DNA of 64,000 nt from Izemoplasma sp964435595 (GTDB lineage Bacteria; Bacillota_I; Bacilli_A; Izemoplasmatales; Izemoplasmataceae): NCBI GenBank assembly GCA_964435595.1, contig CAYSZV010000003.1, forward strand, positions 36,116-100,115, in the 5' to 3' direction. The position numbers and the translations under genes are program-made. This document shows positions 51,049 to 59,417 of the stretch, piece by piece. Each line of letters opens with the position of its first letter. Position 1 is the first letter of the stretch. The notes under the pieces were generated by a model. That model had not been told where the DNA came from. It saw only the letters and a program-made list of their open reading frames with translations, and did no database searches.

Positions 51049-51498
51049 ATGTATAAAGAAATAGTAATTAATGACTTAAAAGAGATGCAACAATTTGCTG
51101 AAAAAATTGGAAAAGAAGTATTTCCTGGCTTTTTATTATGTCTTGAAGGAGACTTGGGTGCAGGGAAAACAACGTTTACTAAATTCTTTGGAAAACAAAT
51201 GGGTGTAGATGACGTAATCAATTCTCCAACGTTTACAATCATGAAGATATATGACGGGGAATTAGAATTATTTCATATGGATGTATACCGTCTTCAAGGA
51301 ATTGGGGCAGATTATGATTTAGAAGAATACATTTATGGTGAAGGTGTATGTGTTATAGAGTGGTATAAGAATATCATTGATAGCTTACCAATCGAAAAAT
51401 TAATTATCGAAATTGAAATCATAGATCAATCGAAACGTTTATTAAAAATAGAAGGAGAAGGCAAATATGAAGAAATCATTGAAAAGATTAGTAATTGA
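51049..51498 (+). CDS. tsaE: tRNA t6A synthesis ATPase TsaE
   Basis: 149 residues. P-loop LEGDLGAGKTTFTKFFGKQM (about 31-50), SPTFTIMKIY (about 60) and FHMDVYRLQ (about 76) are the YjeE/TsaE signatures. It powers turnover of the TsaB-TsaD complex that makes t6A37 in ANN-decoding tRNAs. The ATG at 51049 follows AAAAAGGTG; the frame is open 42 codons upstream without a site. Overlaps tsaB by 32 bases. First gene of the four-gene cluster. Confidence 0.96.
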   Translation: MYKEIVINDLKEMQQFAEKIGKEVFPGFLLCLEGDLGAGKTTFTKFFGKQMGVDDVINSPTFTIMKIYDGELELFHMDVYRLQGIGADYDLEEYIYGEGVCVIEWYKNIIDSLPIEKLIIEIEIIDQSKRLLKIEGEGKYEEIIEKISN

Positions 51499-52075
51499 TT
51501 CCGCTACTAAATATTTATTTGTAGCACTGTATGATGATTTTAAATGTGTTTCATCATATTATGAAGCAGGAAAAAATGATCATTCTGTTAAGCTGATGCC
51601 CGAAATTGAAAAAACACTAGTTAAAAACAACTTAAAGGTGAAAGATATTGATGAGATATATATTGGGATTGGACCTGGAAGTTATACAGGTCTCCGAGTT
51701 GGAGTGGTAATTGCAAAAATGTTTGGATGGAACAACAATATTCCTGTTTTCACTGTGAGTAGTCTTGCTTTGATGGCTTCAAGCGTGTCTGAAAACGGAC
51801 TTGTATTACCTGAGATTGATGCAAGAAGAGGAAACTCTTTCTTAGGATTGTATGACATTGAAGAAGGATATATGACGCTTCAAGAACCAGAACAATTAAC
51901 GAATTTAGAGAACTTCAAAGGAAGCATTAATTCTAAATATACAGTGATTAGTAGTGGAAAGCCAAATATGGAAAAAATCATCAAATCAAAGATGTTTTCT
52001 CATGTAGAAGATATTCACGGATTGAATCCAAATTATTTAAGGATTACAGAAGCAGAACGTAATTTAACTGAGTAA
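51467..52075 (+). CDS. tsaB: t6A complex subunit TsaB
   Basis: 202 residues of the inactive ASKHA fold: VIDSATKYLFVALY at the start, GIGPGSYTGLRVGVVIAKMF (about 67-86) and DARRGNSFLGLYD (about 118). It scaffolds TsaD. AAGGAGAAGG precedes the ATG, which lies inside tsaE. The next gene follows after 24 bases. Confidence 0.95.
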   Translation: MKKSLKRLVIDSATKYLFVALYDDFKCVSSYYEAGKNDHSVKLMPEIEKTLVKNNLKVKDIDEIYIGIGPGSYTGLRVGVVIAKMFGWNNNIPVFTVSSLALMASSVSENGLVLPEIDARRGNSFLGLYDIEEGYMTLQEPEQLTNLENFKGSINSKYTVISSGKPNMEKIIKSKMFSHVEDIHGLNPNYLRITEAERNLTE

Positions 52076-52099
52076 CTCTTGTCAGGAGTTGAGATATAA

Positions 52100-52552
52100 A
52101 TGGAAATTATTGTACGAAAAATGGATTTAAGTGATATATCATATGTATATAAAGAAGAACTAAAGATTTTCGGAAAATCATTGGGTGAAAAAACTTTATA
52201 CAACGAAGTATTATATAATGATATGTCACGATATTTTATTGCTCTTGTTGATGGTAAACGAGCAGGATATGTAGGAAGTTGGCTAACCCTTCCTAATGCG
52301 GAAATTTTAAACTTATTTGTAAGTGATAAATACAGAGGGTTGAAAATAGGTAAATTATTAATGTCTTACGTGTTTGAGGTCTGCAAAGAGGAAAAAATTG
52401 AACTTTTAACCTTAGAAGTACGAGTTAGTAATACCTTTGCAATTCAGATGTATCAGGAGTTGGGATTTGAAGTTAGTCATGTGCGCAAGAATTATTATGG
52501 TGATAATGAGGACGCATATTTAATGATGTTAAATATAGAGGTGATCAAATGA
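52100..52552 (+). CDS. rimI: GNAT acetyltransferase, RimI type
   Basis: 150 residues of GNAT fold: ILNLFVSDKYRGLKIGKLLM (about 70-89) carries the acetyl-CoA loop (here RGLKIGK), and LEVRVSNTFAIQMYQELGFE (about 110-129) the substrate strand and helix. RimI acetylates the N-terminus of ribosomal protein S18 in E. coli. Its place between tsaB and tsaD is standard in Firmicutes. Overlaps tsaD by 4 bases. Confidence 0.9.
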   Translation: MEIIVRKMDLSDISYVYKEELKIFGKSLGEKTLYNEVLYNDMSRYFIALVDGKRAGYVGSWLTLPNAEILNLFVSDKYRGLKIGKLLMSYVFEVCKEEKIELLTLEVRVSNTFAIQMYQELGFEVSHVRKNYYGDNEDAYLMMLNIEVIK

Positions 52553-53544
52553 TTGTTTTAAGTGTAGAAAGCAGTTGTGATGAAACAAGTGTTAGTATAA
52601 ATAGAGATGGTGTAAACATATTAAGTAATGTTGTTTTAAGCCAAATAGACATCCATAAAGAATATGGTGGCGTGGTACCCGAAATTGCTTCAAGAGAGCA
52701 TATTAAGGGGATTACAATTGTTTTTGAAGAGGCCGTTTCGAATGCCGGAATCAAAAAAGAAGAAATAGATTTGGTTGCAGTTACGAAAGGACCGGGATTG
52801 ATTGGAAGTTTGTTAATTGGTGTGAATGCGGCCAAAGCGTTTGCGTTTGCAAATGATATTCCAATTGTTGGGGTTCACCACATTGCAGGGCATATTTATG
52901 CCAATGCAATTACTGAGCCTTTACAATTTCCACTAGTTTGTTTGGTTGTAAGTGGAGGGCACACTGAGTTAATCTTAATGAAAGAGCATTATGATTTTGT
53001 AAAATTAGGAGAAACGATGGATGATGCGGTTGGTGAAGCGTATGATAAAGTTGCTCGTACAGTTGGGCTTGGATATCCTGGTGGTCCAGTTGTTGATCGT
53101 TTGGCAAAAGAAGGTAAATGCACATATAAAATGCCAAATATAAGTCAAAGAGATTCTTATAATTTTAGTTTTAGTGGTATCAAATCACACGTTATAAATT
53201 TAGTGCACAATATTAAGCAAAGAAATCAAGAATTAAATATCCCTGATTTGTGCGCTAGTTTTCAAGAAGCTGTAACAGAAGTTCTTGTAGAGAAATCATT
53301 ACAGGCTATCAATGAGTTTGATGCTAAAATGTTCATTATAGCTGGTGGTGTTGCAGCGAATAAGGGGCTTCGCGCTAAAATTAGCGAACGTATTACACAT
53401 GTGAAAGTTGTGGTGCCAGAGTTCCGTTATTGTACAGACAATGCGGCAATGATTGGCGTTGCTGGATATTTCCAGTATCAGAAACAACAAAAAGCAGATG
53501 ATATGACTTTGAATGGCAGTTCGAGAATAAAAATGGAAGCCTAG
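52549..53544 (+). CDS. tsaD: t6A threonylcarbamoyl transferase TsaD
   Basis: Transfers threonylcarbamoyl to A37 of tRNA. 331 residues. VESSCDETSVSI (about 5-16), the metal-binding HHIAGHIYAN (about 107-116), LVVSGGHTEL (about 130) and GGVAANKGLR (about 264) are the family signatures. GAGGTG precedes the ATG, which overlaps the rimI stop. Ends in a terminator that spans its stop codon. Confidence 0.97.
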   Translation: MIVLSVESSCDETSVSINRDGVNILSNVVLSQIDIHKEYGGVVPEIASREHIKGITIVFEEAVSNAGIKKEEIDLVAVTKGPGLIGSLLIGVNAAKAFAFANDIPIVGVHHIAGHIYANAITEPLQFPLVCLVVSGGHTELILMKEHYDFVKLGETMDDAVGEAYDKVARTVGLGYPGGPVVDRLAKEGKCTYKMPNISQRDSYNFSFSGIKSHVINLVHNIKQRNQELNIPDLCASFQEAVTEVLVEKSLQAINEFDAKMFIIAGGVAANKGLRAKISERITHVKVVVPEFRYCTDNAAMIGVAGYFQYQKQQKADDMTLNGSSRIKMEA

Positions 53545-53555
53545 CTTCCTTTTTC
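53535..53555 (+). terminator. Terminator of the tsaE-tsaB-rimI-tsaD unit
   Basis: GGAAGC-CTA-GCTTCC followed by TTTTTCTC, overlapping the tsaD stop codon. Confidence 0.9.
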
Positions 53556-53663
53556 TCTAATTTTAGGCTTTTATTCATAGGATATAAATATGATATTCAT
53601 AAAATTTCCATATGTTTAAACTATAATTAGGTTAAGTAGAACCGAAAAAAGGAGACGATATCT

Positions 53664-55559
53664 ATGAAAAAATTATTTTTAGCAATATTAATCCCCATAT
53701 TATTCGTATTAGGGACACCTGCTTTATTAGCAACAATAATGTATGATGGTAGTGGTGAAGATTTAATGCCTATCGATTTATATGTTGAAGATGCTGATGC
53801 TGAAGCAATGATTTATGAAGAATTATTAAATTCATTGGATGATGTAACAAATGAAGTTGAACAAGACTTTATTTTTAATCTACATGAAGATATGATTAAT
53901 ACAGCAATTTTCCAAGCAGTTTTGGAAGAAAATCCAGATTATATGCCTACAGATGATTGCGCAACACCTGAAGCTTGTTATATCATTTATGAACAAGTTC
54001 CTGTAGAAGACTTTGATATTATGTTAAGAGTAGTTGGAGCTTGGGTAGATTTCAACGACGATCTTTTTAGCTTAAACGTATTCTTAGAAGTTGAATTAAA
54101 TGATGGATTTACATATAAAACCGTAATTACAGTTGAGTTTAAATTCTTAGACGAACCTGAGTATTACTTATTACAGTTCAATAAAATAAATGTAGGGAAC
54201 TTACCAATTCCTGGATCAATGATTTCATCTGTATTAGGTGCAATTGAAAATAATGTTGATGAACTTGATTTAGAAGAATTAACTGCTGATTTAGAAACTG
54301 GTGAAGCGGATTTATCAGAATTCACTTACAAATTATATAAAAACGAAATTATTGATTTGATTGGTGATGATTGCGATCCTGAAACTGATGTTAATTGTGC
54401 AGAACCGACAACAGAAGACAAAATGTTAAAACAAGTATTATCAGAAGTGTTTGAACAAAGAATTGTTGTATTCGAGTTTAGTGGTGATGAATTTGTAGCA
54501 TCAGCACAATTATCGTTATTCGTTTCTGAAGATGAAACAGATATTCCTGAATATTTATATGATTTACATGATGTAGATCCTATCACTGGTGAAGTTGGAG
54601 AATATAATCCAGATTTATTAGATCAAGCTACTTACTTACAAGATATGTTTACTGAGTTCACATTCAACTATGCATTAACTCAAAGTAATTTCCAATTAAC
54701 TGAAGAAACTGTGAATAAATTGATTTATAGTTCACAAGATGGATTCACAGATATGGGTCAAGTACAAGAGATAGAGTTGCCAGATGGAACTATTAGAGAG
54801 CTTGAATTAGGTGTTAACGGACTTTGGTTTGAATTTACCCCAGAAGGGTTACAAGCAAAAGCGTTGGTTAAATTAGATAGTATTAGTTCGGTGTTAACAT
54901 TGAAAGCTTCGAAAGTAGAATCAGAATCAACAGATACAGAATTAGTATTTGATTTCACAGAAATTACATTCGGTGAAGATGCTGAAGAGGCTGAAACAGA
55001 TTATGTTTCAATCACTGATTTAACAGTATTCAAAGAAATGTTAGCCGAACTTGGTGATGTTGAATTTGGTGTATTTGATGAAAATGGTATATTAACTATC
55101 TCAGCTGATAGATTATCAACAATGATGCAAGAAGGTTCAGCTGACGGTGTTATTATCGTTACTGGAATCGATATAGTAGAAAATGCAATTGAAATTTCAA
55201 TTGAAGCAGCAGATACAGAACTTCAAGCGGCTCTCGATGGATTATCAGAAGAATTGTCAAATGTAATCGAAGGTCCTGAACTGTTAGATGATTTAGCATT
55301 GGTATTGGATACAACAGGTGGCGGAGCAGAACAAGAAGTATATGAAGCAGTTCAAGACTTACAAGAAACGCTTCAAAACGAAGAAGTTCCTGATCCTGAA
55401 GTTATAGAAGATCTATTTGATAATTTCCAAGAAATGGATGAAGAAACACAAAGTGAATTCTTAGATACATTTGCTAATCTATTTGATGAAGATGTATTAT
55501 CAGATTTTGAAACAGCATTCGGAAGTTTCTCAGGTGGAGACCTTCCAATCCCTGAATAA
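53664..55559 (+). CDS. Large acidic exported protein, unknown family (first gene of a four-gene envelope cluster)
   Basis: Not recognised. 631 residues. The N-terminus MKKLFLAILIPILFVLGTPA is a signal peptide or membrane anchor; there is no lipobox and no C-terminal anchor. The rest is extremely rich in Glu and Asp with few basic residues. Cysteines are few and paired: DDCATPEACY (about 97) and DDCDPETDVNCAEP (about 233), which suits an oxidising exterior. The last 110 residues look helical and very acidic. GGAGACG precedes the ATG, with a TATAAT at 53622-53627. A terminator separates it from the next gene, so it may be made in excess of its partners. Confidence 0.8.
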   Translation: MKKLFLAILIPILFVLGTPALLATIMYDGSGEDLMPIDLYVEDADAEAMIYEELLNSLDDVTNEVEQDFIFNLHEDMINTAIFQAVLEENPDYMPTDDCATPEACYIIYEQVPVEDFDIMLRVVGAWVDFNDDLFSLNVFLEVELNDGFTYKTVITVEFKFLDEPEYYLLQFNKINVGNLPIPGSMISSVLGAIENNVDELDLEELTADLETGEADLSEFTYKLYKNEIIDLIGDDCDPETDVNCAEPTTEDKMLKQVLSEVFEQRIVVFEFSGDEFVASAQLSLFVSEDETDIPEYLYDLHDVDPITGEVGEYNPDLLDQATYLQDMFTEFTFNYALTQSNFQLTEETVNKLIYSSQDGFTDMGQVQEIELPDGTIRELELGVNGLWFEFTPEGLQAKALVKLDSISSVLTLKASKVESESTDTELVFDFTEITFGEDAEEAETDYVSITDLTVFKEMLAELGDVEFGVFDENGILTISADRLSTMMQEGSADGVIIVTGIDIVENAIEISIEAADTELQAALDGLSEELSNVIEGPELLDDLALVLDTTGGGAEQEVYEAVQDLQETLQNEEVPDPEVIEDLFDNFQEMDEETQSEFLDTFANLFDEDVLSDFETAFGSFSGGDLPIPE

Positions 55560-55583
55560 AAATAATTTTTAAACAATATAGAG

Positions 55584-55614
55584 AAAAACCCTAAACAAAA
55601 CCTAGGGTTTTTCT
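55584..55614 (+). terminator. Terminator after the acidic exported protein
   Basis: AAAAACCCTA-(9)-TAGGGTTTTT followed by C. Read-through is possible because no clear promoter follows before the next gene. Confidence 0.82.
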
Positions 55615-55641
55615 TGCATAAAATTTCGAGAGGAAGATACC

Positions 55642-57636
55642 ATGGCTCCTACAATAGCGTATGACTTTAATTTCGATTGGATTTTAATAATGCTATTTAG
55701 CTCATATATATTATATGGGTATTTTTCTGGTGGACACAAACAGATTAGAATTTTTATTAATCTGATTTTACCGTTCATTTTATTGTATTACTTAAGTAAG
55801 TATATTTCTAGATACCTCTATTTACCGCTATCTCAAACAGCATTATTCGACTTTGTTAATTCTGTTGGAGCAACCTTTAAATATACCATAGGTATGGGAA
55901 TATCCTATATCGTGACCTATATATTTTTGTTTAGCTTTGTGTTTATATTAAGTATCTTTGCAAGAAGATATGTGTTAAATGAAAATATGAGAGCTATGCT
56001 TGGTAGGAAGAATAATTACTTGGGTGGATTATTTGCTTTATTAAATGGATATGTATTGATATATTTCATTATTCTACCAGTCTTTTCTCTTGATTTAATT
56101 GGCCAAGAAGCAAAGGTAACAAACTTTGTATTAAATAACCCACCACCGTTTTCTCGTATCGGTAGGACTGCACAAAGAGCGATTCCGATTAAAGGACTTG
56201 CTGATAAAGCAGAAGCATTTGAAGAGTTGATTAGTGTTGATGGGATTGAAGGATATTATAATGAAGCAATTTACTCTTATCAATTACAATATATTGGTGG
56301 AGAAGATTCATTTGAACAGCAGTTCATGGACGATGTTTATCAAAACTTATCTACAGAAGCAACACTGATTATTGATAGCGCATATTATAGCCGTTTCGAA
56401 ACGACTCTAACAGATGATAATTTCTTAGGGATCTCTCGTGTTTTAGTCGATGACGGAACAAATGGTAAATTAGTATATGAGAATGCTTTAGAAGAAGAAG
56501 AAACATATATTACAGCTAATCCTGGACATACAGACATTACTGATAGATTCTCTGAACTTGGAGAGAACTTTAAGAATCACAAAGGATTGTTGATGTGGTA
56601 TGTAGATGAATTAAATCTTGAAATGACTGATCCGGCCGATGGTGATATCGAAGATACGATTATTAGTTTCAAACAATATTACGATACAATGATTGAAGAT
56701 ATTAATGATCCAACATTAGAAGAGAAACTATACTTAGCTAAATTAAGTATAGATAGCTATGATGTGTTTAGTGTATGGATGACTTGTACAACCGATAACA
56801 TTGATAATGTGCCATTGGATCAACTTGATCAAGCTTCGCATAGATGCGATCCTAGCACCAATACAGATCCCATTAACTATGACTTTACTAGTGAATCATT
56901 ACAACTACTAGCAACAATTTTTGATGGAGAAAGTGTGTCATGGGTAATCATGCAATTTAAGTACGATTACGAAGCTGGTGTTTTTGATGAACTGGCAGAA
57001 GAGTACGAGGCGGTTGATTCAGCTTTAGAGGGTGCGATGGAACTTGTGAATGATTATGATGAATACTATAAAGATATCGCAAACAGTATAGAAGGAAATG
57101 TATCTATGGTATTTAAAATTGGTGTGTCTGCAATGAAACATAATTTTGATGTGTATGAAACACTTGAAGACATACCGTTATTAAGTGCATTTATGAATGA
57201 TGCATATAATTTCTGTTCAAATAGCGACCCATCACCGATTAATCCTGATGTAACGATTTGTCCGATTACATACGGGGAAGGTGATTTCATTGAATTATTT
57301 AATATGAGATATTTGATAAGTGAAGTAATCTTCAAAGCATATATATTGGTTGACGAAGATAACAATCCAAGAGTGTTTGATGAAGAGGAAATGGAAGAGT
57401 TTCTCGATCAAACAGATGATGCGATAAGAAAAAATATTTTTGTTGCTGATACCATTCTTAAATTGGGGGACCAATTCGCATTTAATGTAATAGATGAAGA
57501 TACGAATATGACACTTTTACAACAAATGTATGAAGATGGACAAATTACGGATGAAGCGATGCAACTACTGGCAGATGATGAATATGAATTATTTAGCGAA
57601 GAGTTTAGAGAACAAGTATTAGAAATAATGAATTAG
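55642..57636 (+). CDS. CvpA-like four-helix membrane protein with large extracellular domain, unknown family
   Basis: 664 residues. Four helices in the first 165 residues, arranged like CvpA (FDWILIMLFSSYILYGYFSG, INLILPFILLYYLSKYI, GISYIVTYIFLFSFVFILSI, LFALLNGYVLIYFIILPVFS). Positive charges (HKQIR; ARRYV..RAMLGRKN) fall between helices 1-2 and 3-4, predicting both ends outside. The remaining 490 residues are acidic, with paired Cys (WMTCTTDN with HRCDP; NFCSNSD with TICPITY), fitting an extracellular domain. No known domain recognised there. GAGAGGAAG precedes the ATG. Confidence 0.75.
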   Translation: MAPTIAYDFNFDWILIMLFSSYILYGYFSGGHKQIRIFINLILPFILLYYLSKYISRYLYLPLSQTALFDFVNSVGATFKYTIGMGISYIVTYIFLFSFVFILSIFARRYVLNENMRAMLGRKNNYLGGLFALLNGYVLIYFIILPVFSLDLIGQEAKVTNFVLNNPPPFSRIGRTAQRAIPIKGLADKAEAFEELISVDGIEGYYNEAIYSYQLQYIGGEDSFEQQFMDDVYQNLSTEATLIIDSAYYSRFETTLTDDNFLGISRVLVDDGTNGKLVYENALEEEETYITANPGHTDITDRFSELGENFKNHKGLLMWYVDELNLEMTDPADGDIEDTIISFKQYYDTMIEDINDPTLEEKLYLAKLSIDSYDVFSVWMTCTTDNIDNVPLDQLDQASHRCDPSTNTDPINYDFTSESLQLLATIFDGESVSWVIMQFKYDYEAGVFDELAEEYEAVDSALEGAMELVNDYDEYYKDIANSIEGNVSMVFKIGVSAMKHNFDVYETLEDIPLLSAFMNDAYNFCSNSDPSPINPDVTICPITYGEGDFIELFNMRYLISEVIFKAYILVDEDNNPRVFDEEEMEEFLDQTDDAIRKNIFVADTILKLGDQFAFNVIDEDTNMTLLQQMYEDGQITDEAMQLLADDEYELFSEEFREQVLEIMN

Positions 57637-57654
57637 TTGGTTAGGAGGGACACT

Positions 57655-58680
57655 ATGAAGCCTAGTGAAAAGCTTATGCTGCTTTTGGAATTGAATGGGT
57701 ATGACGTAACAAAGTTCAAATTAAAAAAGCAATTAGAGTATGAAAAAACAGGCAATAATGATTTATACAAGCATAGCAAATATGCTGATTTAATTGTGTC
57801 CCATTATCAATTTGAAGAAAAGCACGATTATTTACATAGAAACCCATTATTGTACAATGATTCGTGGGGTACAGACATTAATAGTATCGATCAATTTTAT
57901 TTTACTCATCCGGACATATATAATGATATGACATTTGAAGGATTGGTTGAATCAGACTCGTTTGATAAAGATAAAAAGAAAAAAATTATATCAGAAGTCT
58001 TGAATCAATGGACTGACGAGTATAAAGAAGCGTCAACAGTCCAAATGGAACATTTAAAACAACTAGTACAATTGTTACCAAAGAAAAGTAAAATATATAA
58101 ACGACCAGGGAAACTCTCTGTAATCTTATTGGTACTTGTCTTATTGTTCTGGGCTTTCTTATATCGTTCTCCAGAAATGTTGATGCCTTCGTTTTTGACG
58201 ATGACACATACATTTGTAACAAATTTTAATCAGTTACTATATGATTATGATGTATTTAGTTTAGCAGGGTTTATAACCATTTTATTTACTGCATTCTATA
58301 TAGTATTTAATAATGCTGTTGGGATGTTTATGAGAGATGTGAGTGGCGAAAAAGGAAGACACGCAAGAAGAACCTTCAAAAAATGGGGAAAAGATATGGC
58401 AAAAGCAAGAACTCTACAAAAGAAGGCACTCAATAATTATGTCAATCTTGCGGCAAAAGGTAAAACAAAATTAGACTTAAAATCAATTACCACTCCAGAA
58501 CGTAAATTAGAGAAGTATAAATGGTATGTTGCAATGGTAAACCGTCGTTATGACTGGATGACAAAACACTATAAAACAATAATGAGATGGCTTAGAAGAA
58601 CCTTATTCTTAGCTCTGTTAATGAATATTGGATTCATTGTATTTGGTACAGGGTTGTTAGGAGGCTGGATCAATGTTTAA
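57655..58680 (+). CDS. Three-helix membrane protein with cytoplasmic N-domain, unknown family
   Basis: Not recognised. 341 residues. About 1-140 is a charged cytoplasmic domain (MKPSEKLMLLLELNGYDVTK start). Helices lie at about 150-170 (VILLVLVLLFWAFLY), 205-230 (LAGFITILFTAFYIVFNNAV) and 310-335 (TLFLALLMNIGFIVFGTGLL). The loop between the last two is long and very basic (GRHARRTFKKWGKDMAKAR), hence cytoplasmic. The ATG at 57655 follows GGAGGG. Eighteen bases after the CvpA-like gene; overlaps the next gene by 8. Confidence 0.75.
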   Translation: MKPSEKLMLLLELNGYDVTKFKLKKQLEYEKTGNNDLYKHSKYADLIVSHYQFEEKHDYLHRNPLLYNDSWGTDINSIDQFYFTHPDIYNDMTFEGLVESDSFDKDKKKKIISEVLNQWTDEYKEASTVQMEHLKQLVQLLPKKSKIYKRPGKLSVILLVLVLLFWAFLYRSPEMLMPSFLTMTHTFVTNFNQLLYDYDVFSLAGFITILFTAFYIVFNNAVGMFMRDVSGEKGRHARRTFKKWGKDMAKARTLQKKALNNYVNLAAKGKTKLDLKSITTPERKLEKYKWYVAMVNRRYDWMTKHYKTIMRWLRRTLFLALLMNIGFIVFGTGLLGGWINV

Positions 58681-59263
58681 TGCAAACGATAACGATGATA
58701 AATTGTTCGACAAGGAAAAACAAGAAATTAAAAGTAGTAAGAATAGCAAAGATTTATATGATTTTTCAGATTTTAGTCCTGATGAAACAGATGTAGTTTC
58801 TGAAACAAAGCCAATTGTTAGTAATCCAAAAGAAGGGATTACATTTGATGAGTTCGAAGAAATATTTTTAACAGATGAGGAAATGTCTAAAGCAAAGGAA
58901 AAATCAGCTTCTAAAGAACGTATCAAACAAACTAGAGGCGTGGAGAAGGAAGTAAAAGTAGATAAATCAGAACAAGAGAAGCAAAAAAAGCCGAAAAAGG
59001 CAAAAAGACGCAAGAGAAAAGAAAAAACGATAGAAGACTTTGAAGATGCAAAAAAACGTAGATTATACAAATATAAAAGAACGAAGTTTAGAAAAGTTGA
59101 GGATTTCATAGATTTTCTGAATGAAAACTATCTTGATTTAGACGAAATAGCCGAGAAAATACTGACGGATGAAAATTTCCATGGCTGGCTAAAGAAAAGA
59201 AGCAAACGTTTTGACGAGAGCATTGATGAGTTTAAAGACATAGTAGAAATAATCGGGAATTAA
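58673..59263 (+). CDS. Charged cytoplasmic protein, unknown family (last gene of the cluster)
   Basis: Not recognised. 196 residues, no membrane segment. The N-terminal 80 residues are acidic and low in complexity. A basic block follows (KKPKKAKRRKRKEK, about 103-116). A C-terminal helical segment (FRKVEDFIDFLNENYLDLDE, then EKILTDENFHGWLKKR) may be a folded domain. The basic block could bind nucleic acid, lipid head groups or the acidic partners. It starts inside the preceding gene and ends at a terminator, so translation is coupled. Confidence 0.72.
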   Translation: MFNANDNDDKLFDKEKQEIKSSKNSKDLYDFSDFSPDETDVVSETKPIVSNPKEGITFDEFEEIFLTDEEMSKAKEKSASKERIKQTRGVEKEVKVDKSEQEKQKKPKKAKRRKRKEKTIEDFEDAKKRRLYKYKRTKFRKVEDFIDFLNENYLDLDEIAEKILTDENFHGWLKKRSKRFDESIDEFKDIVEIIGN

Positions 59264-59279
59264 TTAATTCTCGATTTTC
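59251..59279 (+). terminator. Terminator after the four-gene cluster
   Basis: AATCGGGAATT-AATT-AATTCTCGATT (one G-T pair) followed by TT. Confidence 0.8.
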
Positions 59280-59281
59280 TA

Positions 59282-59310
59282 TTGCGTTAATTTATGTTAA
59301 TATATATAAT
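59282..59310 (+). promoter_or_regulatory. Promoter of the glnS leader
   Basis: TTGCGT (59282-59287)-N17-TATAAT (59305-59310); start expected near 59317, just before the leader-peptide ribosome site. Confidence 0.8.
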
Positions 59311-59334
59311 ATATTGAATCTATGAGGTGATTAT

Positions 59335-59364
59335 ATGAAAGGCCAGCAGAAAACCCTTCATTAA
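59335..59364 (+). CDS. Nine-codon leader peptide with tandem Gln codons ahead of glnS
   Basis: MKGQQKTLH then TAA, with a strong GAGGTG ribosome site five bases before the ATG. The two Gln codons are CAG CAG, whereas nearby genes use mostly CAA. The sequence ACCCTT (59353-59358), directly after these codons, is complementary to AAGGGT (59403-59408) in the glnS ribosome site. This layout fits a translational attenuator sensing charged tRNA-Gln. That role is inferred. Confidence 0.6.
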   Translation: MKGQQKTLH

Positions 59365-59417
59365 AGAAAACAATAGAATAATATGATATTAATATTAAGA
59401 AAAAGGGTGGATAGAAT

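Noticed and set aside
59264..59417. T-box riboswitch before glnS
   Set aside because: No T-box sequence, specifier stem or antiterminator/terminator pair; the leader is too short.
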